NCBI GenBank assembly: GCA_018830285.1
Contig: JAHJSB010000064.1
Span: forward strand, 1-63,837
Direction of reading: 5' to 3'
DNA length: 63,837 nt
Source: Alphaproteobacteria bacterium
GTDB taxonomy: Bacteria; Pseudomonadota; Alphaproteobacteria; Caulobacterales; Hyphomonadaceae
Shown: positions 44,681 to 53,557 of the stretch, piece by piece
How the letters are laid out: each line of letters opens with the position of its first letter
Numbering within the stretch: the stretch's first letter is position 1
Program-made: the position numbers and the translations under genes
The notes under the pieces: generated by a model
Told to the model about the DNA's origin: nothing
The model's input: the letters and a program-made list of their open reading frames with translations, nothing else
Databases searched by the model: none

Positions 44681-45576
44681 TTATAGCCTATGTAATTCCA
44701 TGCATCGTCGAGAAATTTATTCGCCTGACCAACGGTCCACGGCTGAGAGTTCCGGAAAAGGTATTTTAGCTCGCTGACCTCACCCCACTCAGAACAAGTC
44801 TCAACTTTCAACGTATTGTTGTGCGTATTGGCGAGGACTGCGCGGACCATGTCAAAGTAGGAGTTTTTGTCGAAACACCTGTTCTCGGCGTTGAAGACGA
44901 GGCATTCGATCAGGAAACTAGGAACGATCTTCGCCGAAGCGATGCCGTCCTCGGCCATTCGATTCGACAAAGTTTTCAAAATGCGGACCACGGACTTGAA
45001 ACGACGTTTTGTCAGGTCGTTCTTGGCAACGCCTTGATCATAATGTTGCTGTGGCCAGTTACGGATACGCGCTTGCACACCATTATCGGGGATCATCTCC
45101 ACCCCAGAAATGTAGTTCCCGTTCGCATAATAGCGGCGGTGCTCAAAAAAGGCGACGACATCTGCGTTCACTCGTTGTGTGTTAGCCTTGATATCGAATG
45201 CCTTACTGCCGCGAGTGACCTCCGCGCGACCGAAGCGGGCGACCAAGGCGGCTTCCAGTTCATTCTTGAAGGTCGCATAGGTATACGTCGCGGGCACGTT
45301 GACTTCAGTCAGGCTTTTTCTGACGTTGTCGTCCGGATACTCGGGGAAAAATGTGTCGTAACAAACAACGGCAATATCAATATCACTATCGGCGCGAACG
45401 TTGACGCGATTGCGATAGGAGCCCTGCGTGAAGACGGTAATACTTCGGTTCTGCAAGGCAGGATTTTTAGAAATCGCGGCGCGGATTTGCGTTTCGGTGT
45501 TCTGAATGCGCTGCATCTCGGTCGTGCTCGGCGACCGCGCCCAGTTCGAAAATTTGGAATCCCAAGCTTGAGTCAC
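44677..45576 (-). CDS. CBASS cyclic-oligonucleotide synthase (CD-NTase)
   Basis: 299 residues from GTG 45576, which has AGGAG 5 nt upstream. The catalytic motif QGSYRNRVNVRADSDIDIAVV (split: G52-S53, D65, D67) and a third acidic residue in VNADVVAFFEH define a CD-NTase. The C-terminal helical region includes KRRFKSVVRILKTL and PSFLIECLVFN. Phage sensing would lead to a cyclic dinucleotide that activates the adjacent Cap15-like protein: a two-gene, type I-like CBASS without accessory genes. Subfamily not assigned. Confidence 0.86.
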   Translation of the reverse strand: MTQAWDSKFSNWARSPSTTEMQRIQNTETQIRAAISKNPALQNRSITVFTQGSYRNRVNVRADSDIDIAVVCYDTFFPEYPDDNVRKSLTEVNVPATYTYATFKNELEAALVARFGRAEVTRGSKAFDIKANTQRVNADVVAFFEHRRYYANGNYISGVEMIPDNGVQARIRNWPQQHYDQGVAKNDLTKRRFKSVVRILKTLSNRMAEDGIASAKIVPSFLIECLVFNAENRCFDKNSYFDMVRAVLANTHNNTLKVETCSEWGEVSELKYLFRNSQPWTVGQANKFLDDAWNYIGYK

Positions 45577-45730
45577 GGGATCTCCTAAAGAATCATTGGG
45601 ATTAAATGCAACCAAAACGCGTATAGGCTGATTCACGGAGAAATTAGTAAAAAAGATCGAAGCCGGTTTAAGCGTAAGGATGGGCTTCGGCCCAACTATG
45701 CTGGGCGTTGATCCCAAACAGAAACTGTGC

Positions 45731-45770
45731 TGATTTTACGACCGCTTTTGGGATGTTGCAGTCCAAGCGC
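45731..45770 (+). repeat. Cassette-like palindromic repeat, copy 7
   Basis: TTACGACCGCTTTTGGGATGT...TGCAGTCCAAGCG, the most degenerate copy. It lies between the CBASS genes and the paired recombinases. Confidence 0.45.
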
Positions 45771-45820
45771 CAATGACCATTTCTTATGAAGCAGTCACCG
45801 GCCACGCGGCAAACGGATAC

Positions 45821-46978
45821 TCAACCCAACCAATTCGATATGAGCTCTGCAACTCTGTCGGCTGCCTTCGCCAGATGCGGCGCGTCCATGTGTGCGTAGA
45901 TTTCTGTGGTCTTCGGCCTCTTATGACCAAGCAGCTTTCCCGCCATGTTCAGGGACTCCCCAATCATGATCGCATGGCTAGCGTATGTGTGCCGAAGGTC
46001 ATGAAGACGGATGTCTTCTGGTAGCCCAACCAGCGGACGGATCGCGCGCCATGCCCCGTCGATTGATGCGATTGGCCTCGCCGGGTTGGCTTGGTGCGGA
46101 AACACAAACTGGGATGATACGCCGTGCCTACGTCGGTCGAGTATTTCCGTCGCTGGACGAGACAGAACGACATCACGCTTGCCTGTCTTGGTGGAGCTGA
46201 GGCTCAGTCGGTCGGTGCCGACTTCAGCCCAGGTCAGCCGTGCGATCTCGCCCGACCGGCAGCCCGTCAACAGGATGAGCCGGATCGCATCGGCGACATT
46301 GCGCCAGCGAATAGGAGGCGCTTCCAGCCATGCCCCGAGCTGTGCCAGTTGCTGCGCATTGAGAAGGCGACCCCTCGCACGCCGAGTATTGCGCCGGATC
46401 GGTTTTGAAGGGTCGGGCGTGTCTGGTGGCAGAATTCCTGTCTTGCGCGCAAACTTGAGCATGCTCCGCAAGTGCGAGAGGGCCTGATTGGCACCGCCAG
46501 GACTACTGGTGCTGTAGGTGTAGAACCACTCAGCAATGTCGCTGGTCGTGAGTCGGTTGATTGCTTGGTCTCCGAGTGCGGGCAGGATTGAGCTGTTGAG
46601 ATAGACTTGAACAGCTTTGAGCGTCGTCGGCTTCCACACTTTCCGTTTCGCTTTCAAATACCTTTGGGCCAGCACGTTCAGTTTGATGGCCGGTCGGTCG
46701 TCAGCAGCGAGTAAAGCGATATCCGGAGGCGCGTGCGCTGCGAGCAATTGGTGAGCTCGCGCCCGCGCCTCCTCAGCACTCATGGTCAGGATGTTGCCAA
46801 GCGTGACCCGCCTTGCCTTGCCATCGACCTTGAGCCGCAGGACCCAGGACTTGGTGCCGGTAGACTGAACCCGTAGCGCAAACCCGCTCAGCCGGTTGTC
46901 CGGGACCGCATATTCCTTGGCGGCGGGCCGGGCGGCGCGGGCCGAGAGGTCACTCAGATAAATCTGTTCTTTTCGCAT
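45821..46978 (-). CDS. Tyrosine recombinase, second of an overlapping pair
   Basis: 385 residues. N-terminal DUF4102-like domain (LSGFALRVQSTGTKSWVLRLKVDGKARRVTLGN), SAM-like core-binding domain, and catalytic domain with Arg in GCRSGE, Lys in TKTGKR, HDLRHT, LLGHK and the Tyr in EIYAHM. All catalytic residues are present. It overlaps the other recombinase by one base (TGATG), so the two proteins are made together. Confidence 0.92.
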   Translation of the reverse strand: MRKEQIYLSDLSARAARPAAKEYAVPDNRLSGFALRVQSTGTKSWVLRLKVDGKARRVTLGNILTMSAEEARARAHQLLAAHAPPDIALLAADDRPAIKLNVLAQRYLKAKRKVWKPTTLKAVQVYLNSSILPALGDQAINRLTTSDIAEWFYTYSTSSPGGANQALSHLRSMLKFARKTGILPPDTPDPSKPIRRNTRRARGRLLNAQQLAQLGAWLEAPPIRWRNVADAIRLILLTGCRSGEIARLTWAEVGTDRLSLSSTKTGKRDVVLSRPATEILDRRRHGVSSQFVFPHQANPARPIASIDGAWRAIRPLVGLPEDIRLHDLRHTYASHAIMIGESLNMAGKLLGHKRPKTTEIYAHMDAPHLAKAADRVAELISNWLG

Positions 46979-48282
46979 CAGCCCGCCTCCAGTTCTGTCA
47001 TAGCTTCTCGCCGCGCGCGGTTATACGCGCCGACCTTCTGGCGAAGCGTGGAAAGACTAAGACCCTGCTGAGCTGCGAAATCGCGGACCGTCAGACTCTG
47101 CGCAAGAAATGCCGCTACCATGGGTGCTGGTTCTGGCATCGCCTTCGACGCGCGCTGCGACAGCGTCCGTTCCAGATGTTCGGCCACGCGTTCGGCCGCC
47201 TGCCTGACCGGGGCTTCAGCAAATTGAGCATATCCAGCGGTGGTTTGAAGTTCCGAATGTCCGAGCAGGCCCGAGACCGTTCTCAGCGGTTCGCCTGATG
47301 AAATGGCAACCGATGCGAAGCCGTGGCGGAGATCATGGAGACGGAGCGCGGGAAGGCCAATCTCGATACGAACCCCACCCCAGACCCTAGCGATCCGTGC
47401 GGGAGAGATCGGCTTGTCTTTGATCGCAAACACGAAGTCGCAGGTCAGGGGTTGTTCAGCAATCAAGGCAAGCGCAGCTTTGCCCAGCCAGATGGCGCGT
47501 GGCCCGGTCTTGCTGTCGGGCAGAGCCGCCCGGTTTGCGTCCAGCATGTCCCATCGCAGGAGTCGTGCTTCGGATTTACGGCAGCCTGTCAGCGCCAGGA
47601 ACCGGATCATTGGAACGACAACCGGCTCTGTGTCCTCAATCCGTCTCAGGGCCTCACCAAGCCGTCCATAGTCTTGCTGGCTCAGCCGATGGACTTCAAA
47701 TTGATTCTTGCGCCGCCGAAGGCCTTGGCATGGATTTGAACCGGGTGGGCGCAGTCCCAAAATCTCAGCATGCCGCATCATACCCGACAATACAGCCAGA
47801 GCGCGGTTTCGTGTCCCTTGCGAGCCTTGTGCCCTAGCGAACCACGATGCGACTTCTTGCGGGGTAACTGACACGATATCGCGGAAACCGAACTGAGGCA
47901 GGATCACGCAAGCTAGAAGACTACGATGGCCCTTCAGGGTGGCAGGCTTCCAGCTTGGTGTGCCGTGTTCTAGAAAGCGCGCTGCAAACTCAGTGACGGT
48001 CGCCTTCGGGGTTTCGGGGACAAGCGGTACTGGTGTCGTTTCGCCAGTGAGTTCTGAAATCAGCGCCCGCGCCATATCACGGGCTTGTTCCATTGAGAGC
48101 GATTTCTCTGGACCAATTGAGCGCCGCACATTTCGCCCATCGGTCCATATTTGAACATACCAAGCTGGCTTACGGTCGGGGCGGAGGCGTAGCGCAAGGC
48201 CGGGAACTTCACTGTCCCATTCAAAACGGTCGGTTGAAGTCGTTTTGGGATTGCTGGCGGTTGGATTCAGTTTTGCAGGCAT
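46978..48282 (-). CDS. Tyrosine recombinase, first of an overlapping pair, with C-terminal extension
   Basis: 434 residues. WDSEVPGLALRLRPDRKPAWYVQIWTDGRNVRRSIG is the arm-binding domain; the catalytic residues are Arg in GCRKSE, Lys in SKTGPR, HDLRHG, LLGHS and Tyr in AGYAQF. After the catalytic domain there are about 60 extra residues (LTVRDFAAQQGLSLSTLRQKVGAYNRARRE) resembling an additional helix-turn-helix. Complete and probably active. 48283-48733 upstream holds the presumed promoter and no gene. Confidence 0.9.
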   Translation of the reverse strand: MPAKLNPTASNPKTTSTDRFEWDSEVPGLALRLRPDRKPAWYVQIWTDGRNVRRSIGPEKSLSMEQARDMARALISELTGETTPVPLVPETPKATVTEFAARFLEHGTPSWKPATLKGHRSLLACVILPQFGFRDIVSVTPQEVASWFARAQGSQGTRNRALAVLSGMMRHAEILGLRPPGSNPCQGLRRRKNQFEVHRLSQQDYGRLGEALRRIEDTEPVVVPMIRFLALTGCRKSEARLLRWDMLDANRAALPDSKTGPRAIWLGKAALALIAEQPLTCDFVFAIKDKPISPARIARVWGGVRIEIGLPALRLHDLRHGFASVAISSGEPLRTVSGLLGHSELQTTAGYAQFAEAPVRQAAERVAEHLERTLSQRASKAMPEPAPMVAAFLAQSLTVRDFAAQQGLSLSTLRQKVGAYNRARREAMTELEAG

Positions 48283-48733
48283 AGGGTCTCTCCCAATGCT
48301 TCCCCATCAGGACAAAAAGTTTGCACATCCCGGGGAAGCGCCAGGACACACGGGGAAGAGAAAATCCGAAAGCCCGTATGTCTGTTCGATGCCGTCCCTG
48401 ATGCTTGTCAGGGTGGATTGGTTTCTCTGTTGTCCCGAGGCTAAGCCCCTGAATGGACACATAAAAACCAATCCGTATCGAACGCCCGACCTGTTCTGAC
48501 TTGCCCCGTTCCTGCCTCCGGTGCGGAGAACAAAAGGGGATGTTTCGTATCACACCCCATGCACCTTCGATGCTGACAGATCGCGGGCGATCCTGTCTTA
48601 CACACCCACAGTCAAAGGGATTTTTACGAGCTAAGGCCGTGTACAGGAGCCGTGTTCGGCGATTACGATTTCGTGGCAAATGGGCTAGCGCGCCAATGAC
48701 TACAGGTGAATGCGCAGGAGAGCAGCGTACACG

Positions 48734-49825
48734 TCAACGTTCCCGGTCTTGGTCGCGCCCGTCGGCTTTCTGACCCAGGTTGATCTGCACGCCTTGCATG
48801 CTGGACGACGCCCGCGACGCGACGGCGATGGCGCTGATCAACTGCCGCGCAGAGGGCAGCATGCGGGCTGGCGACCTTGTGCGAACCTGATGGTCTCGCA
48901 TCGCCACATGCTGGGTTTGGCCGCCGACCTGCGCTTGCTGCTGACGCGCCTTGGCGAGATCGAAGCCGAGCGTTCTGGCCTCTGCCTGCCAAGCCTGGAA
49001 AAGCGCCGCACGCTCCCGTGGGCGTTTTGCTTGCCTTGTGCGCAGCGCGGCGAGTTCCATGCCCTTGGGAGTCCGATAACCGTATGTGTCGGCCGCCTGT
49101 TCGATGGCCTGCCTGCGCTTCGAGAATGCGCGTTCGATGTCGCGCGGGATGGCTTTCAGACGAAAGCCTGTGCCATAGCGCTCGACGGCATGGCCGCCGC
49201 GTTCGAGCCGGTTGGCGAGGTGTTCGCGATAGACTGCGCCAACCTCCTTCTGGGCCTTGTAGAGATCGCGGCTGACAAGACTGCCCCACGTTCCGTCACG
49301 GCGCGGCGCAGTATTGAAGATGAACGCGTGCGTGTGAAGCTGGGGATCGAGATCGCGGCTCGTGTGATGGTGAAAGCGGGCGATGGTCAGCCCGACGACC
49401 GGTTCGCGGATCGCCCCGCCCTTGCCCCGGCGGGTGAACGCATGATGATCTTCTAGATGCGTGGTCGCGGCATGAACGGCCTGGCGGTGTGCGGCTTCGA
49501 TTGTCTTGCGGTCCGCTGGCGGCGAAAGCGCCCACATGACGGAGACCGATTTCGGGGCCGAGAAGGTCATGTCCCAGCCGGGTGCATGTGACTTGCCGAT
49601 CTGGGTGAGGCGCTCGCCGGTCTTTGGGTCGGTGCCGTTGAGAGCGGATTCGAATTCGGCCTTCGAGACCGGTCCCTCCAGGGTGAGGCGTTCCGCGCCT
49701 CGCCCGTCCCATTCGCCATCCGCTTCAGCCTCCCCCGAGCCCGTATAGTATTCATCCTGGGCCATGTGCTTGAAATAGCTGACGGCGGCAGCAACGGACT
49801 TCCGGGCGGAGATGGATGCAACCAT
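48734..49825 (-). CDS. MobF (TrwC/TraI-type) relaxase, relaxase domain only
   Basis: 363 residues. Catalytic tyrosines fall in SYFKHMAQDEYYTG (Tyr17, 26, 27); the metal-binding HUH is HHHTSRDLDPQLHTH (His152-166). Family members usually carry a C-terminal helicase domain and exceed 900 residues; here it is absent and the last 60 residues are Ser/Arg-rich. It may be a naturally short relaxase or a truncated one. It nicks oriT and pilots DNA. It overlaps the coupling-protein stop by one base. Confidence 0.85.
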   Translation of the reverse strand: MVASISARKSVAAAVSYFKHMAQDEYYTGSGEAEADGEWDGRGAERLTLEGPVSKAEFESALNGTDPKTGERLTQIGKSHAPGWDMTFSAPKSVSVMWALSPPADRKTIEAAHRQAVHAATTHLEDHHAFTRRGKGGAIREPVVGLTIARFHHHTSRDLDPQLHTHAFIFNTAPRRDGTWGSLVSRDLYKAQKEVGAVYREHLANRLERGGHAVERYGTGFRLKAIPRDIERAFSKRRQAIEQAADTYGYRTPKGMELAALRTRQAKRPRERAALFQAWQAEARTLGFDLAKARQQQAQVGGQTQHVAMRDHQVRTRSPARMLPSARQLISAIAVASRASSSMQGVQINLGQKADGRDQDRER

Positions 49826-51630
49826 CAGGCGTCATGTTCCCGTGAGAATGACGTCCTGATCCGCTGTGCGACCTCCGGTGACAGAAGGGACGCCTGGCGG
49901 CTACCCGGCGTATCAGGCAGAGGTGCAAGCTCCCGGGCGGGCTTTGCTGTCCAGTCGGCGAGCATGCTGGCAGGGCGTATTTCCCTCAGGCCCGGATAGG
50001 GGAGGGTAATCTCGTAGGCATGCTCACCCGGCCCAATGAGCAGGGCCCGAACCCCGTCCCTGAACGCACCCAGCCTGTCGGACAGTTCCGACGGCGTGAT
50101 GACGGGGCGGACTTCTCGTTCCCTAGTCCAGGTGGTCGAGAGATTGCCGCCCGCGCGCGTCTCGCTCTTGCGGTAGTGTTCGACGGTCTGTTGTCCGATC
50201 AGGCGGCTGGTGGTTTCGGCGCTCTGGCCCAGGTTCATGCGGGTAATGATGTGCGTCCCGATCATGCCAATCCAGGCGTCGGCCTGATCATGGCCATAGG
50301 TTTTGCGTATCTGGGAGAGATCCTGCGCGCCCAGCACGACACTGATGCCCTTGGACCGGCCGACATCGAGCAGGGTCGAGAAATGGTCGAGCCGCTCAAG
50401 TTGCGGGAATTCGTCGAGGAACAGCCAGGTGCGCCGTTCGGGATTCTCTTTCATCGCCGGAGAGGCCGCATGCGATGCGAGAAGACCGATGATGCCGGAC
50501 AGCCACGCCTTAGTCAGCTGCGGGAAGCGTCCGTCATGCTGCAGGACGATCGGATGGCAAGCTGGATGGCTAAGCCAGCTGCGGACGGAGAAGTGCCGCT
50601 CGCGCGAACTGTTGGGCCAGGCCTCGGCAAGCACGCTGACGACGTTCATGTGGGCCTTGAAGGTCGAGATGATGCTTTGGGTCGTCTTGCTGCCCGGCTC
50701 TTTGAGGAACTGGATCGCTTCCGGATGAAAACGCTCAGCGACGTCGAGGAGCGCTTCTGCGTCGGCGACAACCAGTTCGCGCAAGTCTGACCATCCCCAG
50801 CGGTCGCTGTGGCGGACTTGCAGGGATACGACACAGGCGATGAGAATCTCACGCGCGGCATCCGACCAGATACGGTCAGACCGACTTTCAGGAATAAGCC
50901 GCGCGGCGAGCTCTCTGGCTTCCTGCGGTGTCCGGCAGTCGGTTGCGATATCCCATTGCAGGGAACGCGCATCATGCGGTGCGATGATGTTGCCAAGCCT
51001 TGGTAGCGTGGCGGTCATGTCGCCCTTCACATCAAGGATAAGTACCTTGTCGCCGCGCTCGATGGCCTGAAGCATGAGATGCAGCATCGCGGTCGTCTTG
51101 CCAGCGCCTGTGCTTCCCCAGATAAGAAAGTGACGGCTTTCCCGGTCGCGGCTGATCGGAATTCCCGGTGGGAATTGCAGACCGTCGCCGGACTGCCGGC
51201 ATTCCTTTTGCGACAGCCGTATGAGCTCCCTGAGCGCGGCCTTACCCGCCAGGTGCTTGCGCCCCCGAACGACTTTCGGAGCAGGCCTTTCTGTCACGGC
51301 AAGGCGCGCAAAGCCGATCAGGCTGAGGAGGGACAGGGCGCCGAGGCCTGCAACACTGTTATGACGGAGTTTGAACGCTTCGTACGTGCCGTAGTGTTGC
51401 ATGACGGCCTGGCAGCGCGGCCAGTGGAATGATCCAACGGGATCATGGATGACCGATGTGATCCGCGCCTTGCCACAGCGATCCATGAAGGCTGCGTCAT
51501 GGCGGGCGAATGCCCCGTCTTCAGTGATGGCGCCCGGTGGCAGCCAGTCAAAGCCGACCTTGTAGGCGCCGCATGCGGCGAGGCCGGAGATGAGTCCGGC
51601 GACGAGAAGGGTTTTCTTGAGAGAGAGCAT
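49825..51630 (-). CDS. Type IV coupling protein (TraD/VirD4-like)
   Basis: 601 residues. N-terminal membrane helices (about 6-22 and 95-113), Walker A GSTGAGKT (172-179), LILDVKGDM, and Walker B TWLFLDEFPQLERLDH; VVLGAQDLSQIRKTYG follows. It links the relaxosome to a type IV secretion channel, which must come from elsewhere since no virB-type genes are present. Internal gene of the mobilization operon. Confidence 0.92.
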   Translation of the reverse strand: MLSLKKTLLVAGLISGLAACGAYKVGFDWLPPGAITEDGAFARHDAAFMDRCGKARITSVIHDPVGSFHWPRCQAVMQHYGTYEAFKLRHNSVAGLGALSLLSLIGFARLAVTERPAPKVVRGRKHLAGKAALRELIRLSQKECRQSGDGLQFPPGIPISRDRESRHFLIWGSTGAGKTTAMLHLMLQAIERGDKVLILDVKGDMTATLPRLGNIIAPHDARSLQWDIATDCRTPQEARELAARLIPESRSDRIWSDAAREILIACVVSLQVRHSDRWGWSDLRELVVADAEALLDVAERFHPEAIQFLKEPGSKTTQSIISTFKAHMNVVSVLAEAWPNSSRERHFSVRSWLSHPACHPIVLQHDGRFPQLTKAWLSGIIGLLASHAASPAMKENPERRTWLFLDEFPQLERLDHFSTLLDVGRSKGISVVLGAQDLSQIRKTYGHDQADAWIGMIGTHIITRMNLGQSAETTSRLIGQQTVEHYRKSETRAGGNLSTTWTREREVRPVITPSELSDRLGAFRDGVRALLIGPGEHAYEITLPYPGLREIRPASMLADWTAKPARELAPLPDTPGSRQASLLSPEVAQRIRTSFSREHDA

Positions 51631-51951
51631 TCAAACCTCCTGGCTTGTCGGTTGGCCGCTGAGGGCGTGGAGCAGTTCATCGAACATGGACTCCACACGG
51701 CCGAGGGTCCCGCTGTGCCGATTGGTCGATGTGGCGACAGCCTGCAGGTCCTGGGACAGGGCAGCGAGCCTGCGCTCGATCTTGAGGAGCCGCTCGGCTT
51801 GCGTGAAGGGATCGCCGTCTGTCAGGCCAGACCGGATCAGTTCGCGCGCAACACCCGTCGGGGTGCCTGAGATACGCCTGGCACGCGCTGCCAACTGATC
51901 GATGTCGGACTTGGCAAGGCGGATCGACAGGGGCCGCGTCGGCTCAGACAT
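51631..51951 (-). CDS. Relaxosome accessory (ribbon-helix-helix-like) protein
   Basis: 106 residues from ATG 51951. RPLSIRLAKSDIDQLAARARRISGTPTGVARELIRSGL (about 6-43) looks like a ribbon-helix-helix DNA-binding domain, followed by a coiled tail. Proteins of this kind bind oriT. It ends immediately before the coupling protein start and overlaps the HTH gene upstream by 8 nt. Confidence 0.7.
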   Translation of the reverse strand: MSEPTRPLSIRLAKSDIDQLAARARRISGTPTGVARELIRSGLTDGDPFTQAERLLKIERRLAALSQDLQAVATSTNRHSGTLGRVESMFDELLHALSGQPTSQEV

Positions 51952-52210
51952 GGTGCTTCTGCGCGGCGTCCCCTTGGGACTTTTCGCATTCCGCCAGCCA
52001 TTTGAGCACGGTCCGGCGCCGGTAACGTACGGCTGCGCCGAGCTTGAGGAAGGGCGGTCCACCCCCGCGGCAGCGCCACGTGGCTAGGGTGCAGACGGGG
52101 ACGCCCGTAAGTCGAGCAACGGACGGTGTATCAATGGCTTCATCGAGCCAGCCGGGATTGTCCTGAAGGATATCCTCCAGTTCCGGAAGATTGTGATCGG
52201 GTCTGGACAT
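51944..52210 (-). CDS. Excisionase/AlpA-type HTH protein
   Basis: 88 residues. VARLTGVPVCTLATWRCRGGGPPFLKLGAAVRYRRRTVLKWLAE is the winged-helix signature of excisionase-like DNA-binding proteins. It may control mobilization genes or island excision. First gene of the mobilization operon. Confidence 0.85.
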   Translation of the reverse strand: MSRPDHNLPELEDILQDNPGWLDEAIDTPSVARLTGVPVCTLATWRCRGGGPPFLKLGAAVRYRRRTVLKWLAECEKSQGDAAQKHHV

Positions 52211-52312
52211 GGCACTCTACTCCTCTGGTGATGAGTAAGTTCGAGGCCAGCACGTCGAGCGCAGGCGAAAAAGAGGAATGATTTCGTCTTATTCCATCCT
52301 CATTTGTGCATG

Positions 52313-52347
52313 CGCATCATTGCTGCGAAATATGCAGCAATGATGCG
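52313..52347. repeat. 14-bp perfect inverted repeat, candidate oriT or terminator hairpin
   Basis: CGCATCATTGCTGC (52313-52326) and GCAGCAATGATGCG (52334-52347) with a 7-nt AT-rich loop, in the gap between the mobilization operon and the gene at 52383. No T-tract on either side. The position near relaxase genes makes an oriT hairpin possible. Confidence 0.6.
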
Positions 52348-52382
52348 TCGTCAGGTGCAATCCAATCGGCATGGACGCAGCC

Positions 52383-53264
52383 TCAGGCATCACCCCGCAT
52401 GGGAGGCTCACGATCATCGAGCATACCGGCAAGTCGCCTGAGGATCGTGGTCTCATTCGGTACATCGGCAGCGTCAAATTCCTGAAGCGCGCGTTCGTAT
52501 AGCCGGCCGGCGAGTTCCTTACGCGGCATGTCCGGATCGCTCTCGTTGAGCTCTAATGCCCAGGCGGCGATCGCGGGCCATGCGCCGAGGGCGGGCCGGC
52601 CGCGCTTGGTCTGGACTATGTGAATGTGTCGATCATTGGCAGGCTCAGTGATTGGGTGATGGTCCGACGCTTGATCGTGGTTGAAGAGACGGGCGAACCG
52701 GGATGACCGCTGGTCGAGCCAGGCCTGCAGCATGCGGCGCGGAATATAGAGCCTGGCGAGGTAGGCGCGACCGGCTTCTGAATACGTACTGAGGGGCATG
52801 CGGACCAGTGCTGTCAGGGCATCTTGCGCGCCATGCAGATACATTCTGCCATTTCCATTATTGAGCAGATCGTCCCAGGCGGACTGATCACCTGGCAGGA
52901 GTCTCATGCAGTACATGACGCTAAGCAGTGTCTCGCAGCTACCTTCGAAATATTCAAAGGGGCGCGGCCTGAGACGGAGTTGCCCTTCGGTGAGCGAGGC
53001 GGGCGGCGCTTCGATCGGGATGCGCAGCCAGTTTTCGGGATCGTTGCGCTGTGAGTGATTGTAGTCATTGTCCTCGAACTGACAACGCGGGTTGAAATCG
53101 CCGCGCCAGGCTGCCCGTACCAGCATTTCCAGCATGGCATCCGGTGTCGCGTTCGGCTCGCGGCTCGCCAGAAGCGCGGCTGCGGCGTCGAAACGGATCA
53201 GCGTATTGTCCAGCGGAGAAATGGATTGGGTCACGTCAACCTCCCGTCTTGTTGGGTAGGACAA
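52383..53264 (-). CDS. Conserved hypothetical protein of mobile elements
   Basis: 293 residues (or 283 from a second ATG at 53234). No catalytic motif; contains CQFEDNDYNHSQRNDPENWLRIPIEAPP and a C-terminal ELAGRLYERALQEFDAADVPNETTILRRLAG. It looks cytoplasmic. I recognise the type only as accompanying mobilization genes. Confidence 0.55.
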   Translation of the reverse strand: MSYPTRREVDVTQSISPLDNTLIRFDAAAALLASREPNATPDAMLEMLVRAAWRGDFNPRCQFEDNDYNHSQRNDPENWLRIPIEAPPASLTEGQLRLRPRPFEYFEGSCETLLSVMYCMRLLPGDQSAWDDLLNNGNGRMYLHGAQDALTALVRMPLSTYSEAGRAYLARLYIPRRMLQAWLDQRSSRFARLFNHDQASDHHPITEPANDRHIHIVQTKRGRPALGAWPAIAAWALELNESDPDMPRKELAGRLYERALQEFDAADVPNETTILRRLAGMLDDREPPMRGDA

Positions 53265-53359
53265 AGCACGAGACGTGCCAGTTTATACCTTAAGGAGCAA
53301 TTCCTGCACCTTTAAGGAGCCGTCGCGCAATATCTTCTGTATCGGCTACAGCGCCGCTG

Positions 53360-53390
53360 ATACACTACGGGCGTTGTTTCCGTAGTGTAT
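53360..53390. repeat. 11-bp perfect inverted repeat upstream of the mobilization region
   Basis: ATACACTACGG (53360-53370) and CCGTAGTGTAT (53380-53390) with a 9-nt loop. Nearby direct repeats CTTAAGGAGC and TTTAAGGAGC lie at about 53290-53320. Candidate regulatory hairpin or oriT part. No gene in 53265-53557. Confidence 0.5.
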
Positions 53391-53557
53391 TGGTGGGCTA
53401 TCAGGGCAAACGCCTTGAGGCGCAGGGCAGGGGGTGTTTAACCTCGGGAAATGGCCAAAACCCGTTGCGCGGTGCTGTCAAAGGAACCGGATTGTGGTAC
53501 CAAAGGTGGCGTCGGTCTAACGCGAACCCGTCTCCACAATTCGCGAACGAGCAGGTG

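Noticed and set aside
39125..45770. Integron attC sites
   Set aside because: The repeats have palindromic arms and constant orientation but no GTTRRRY/RYYYAAC core sites, and no integron-type integrase is in the window. Kept as cassette-like repeats only.
48710..49456. Plus-strand open frame opposite the relaxase
   Set aside because: The HUH relaxase on the other strand is unambiguous; the frame is its shadow.
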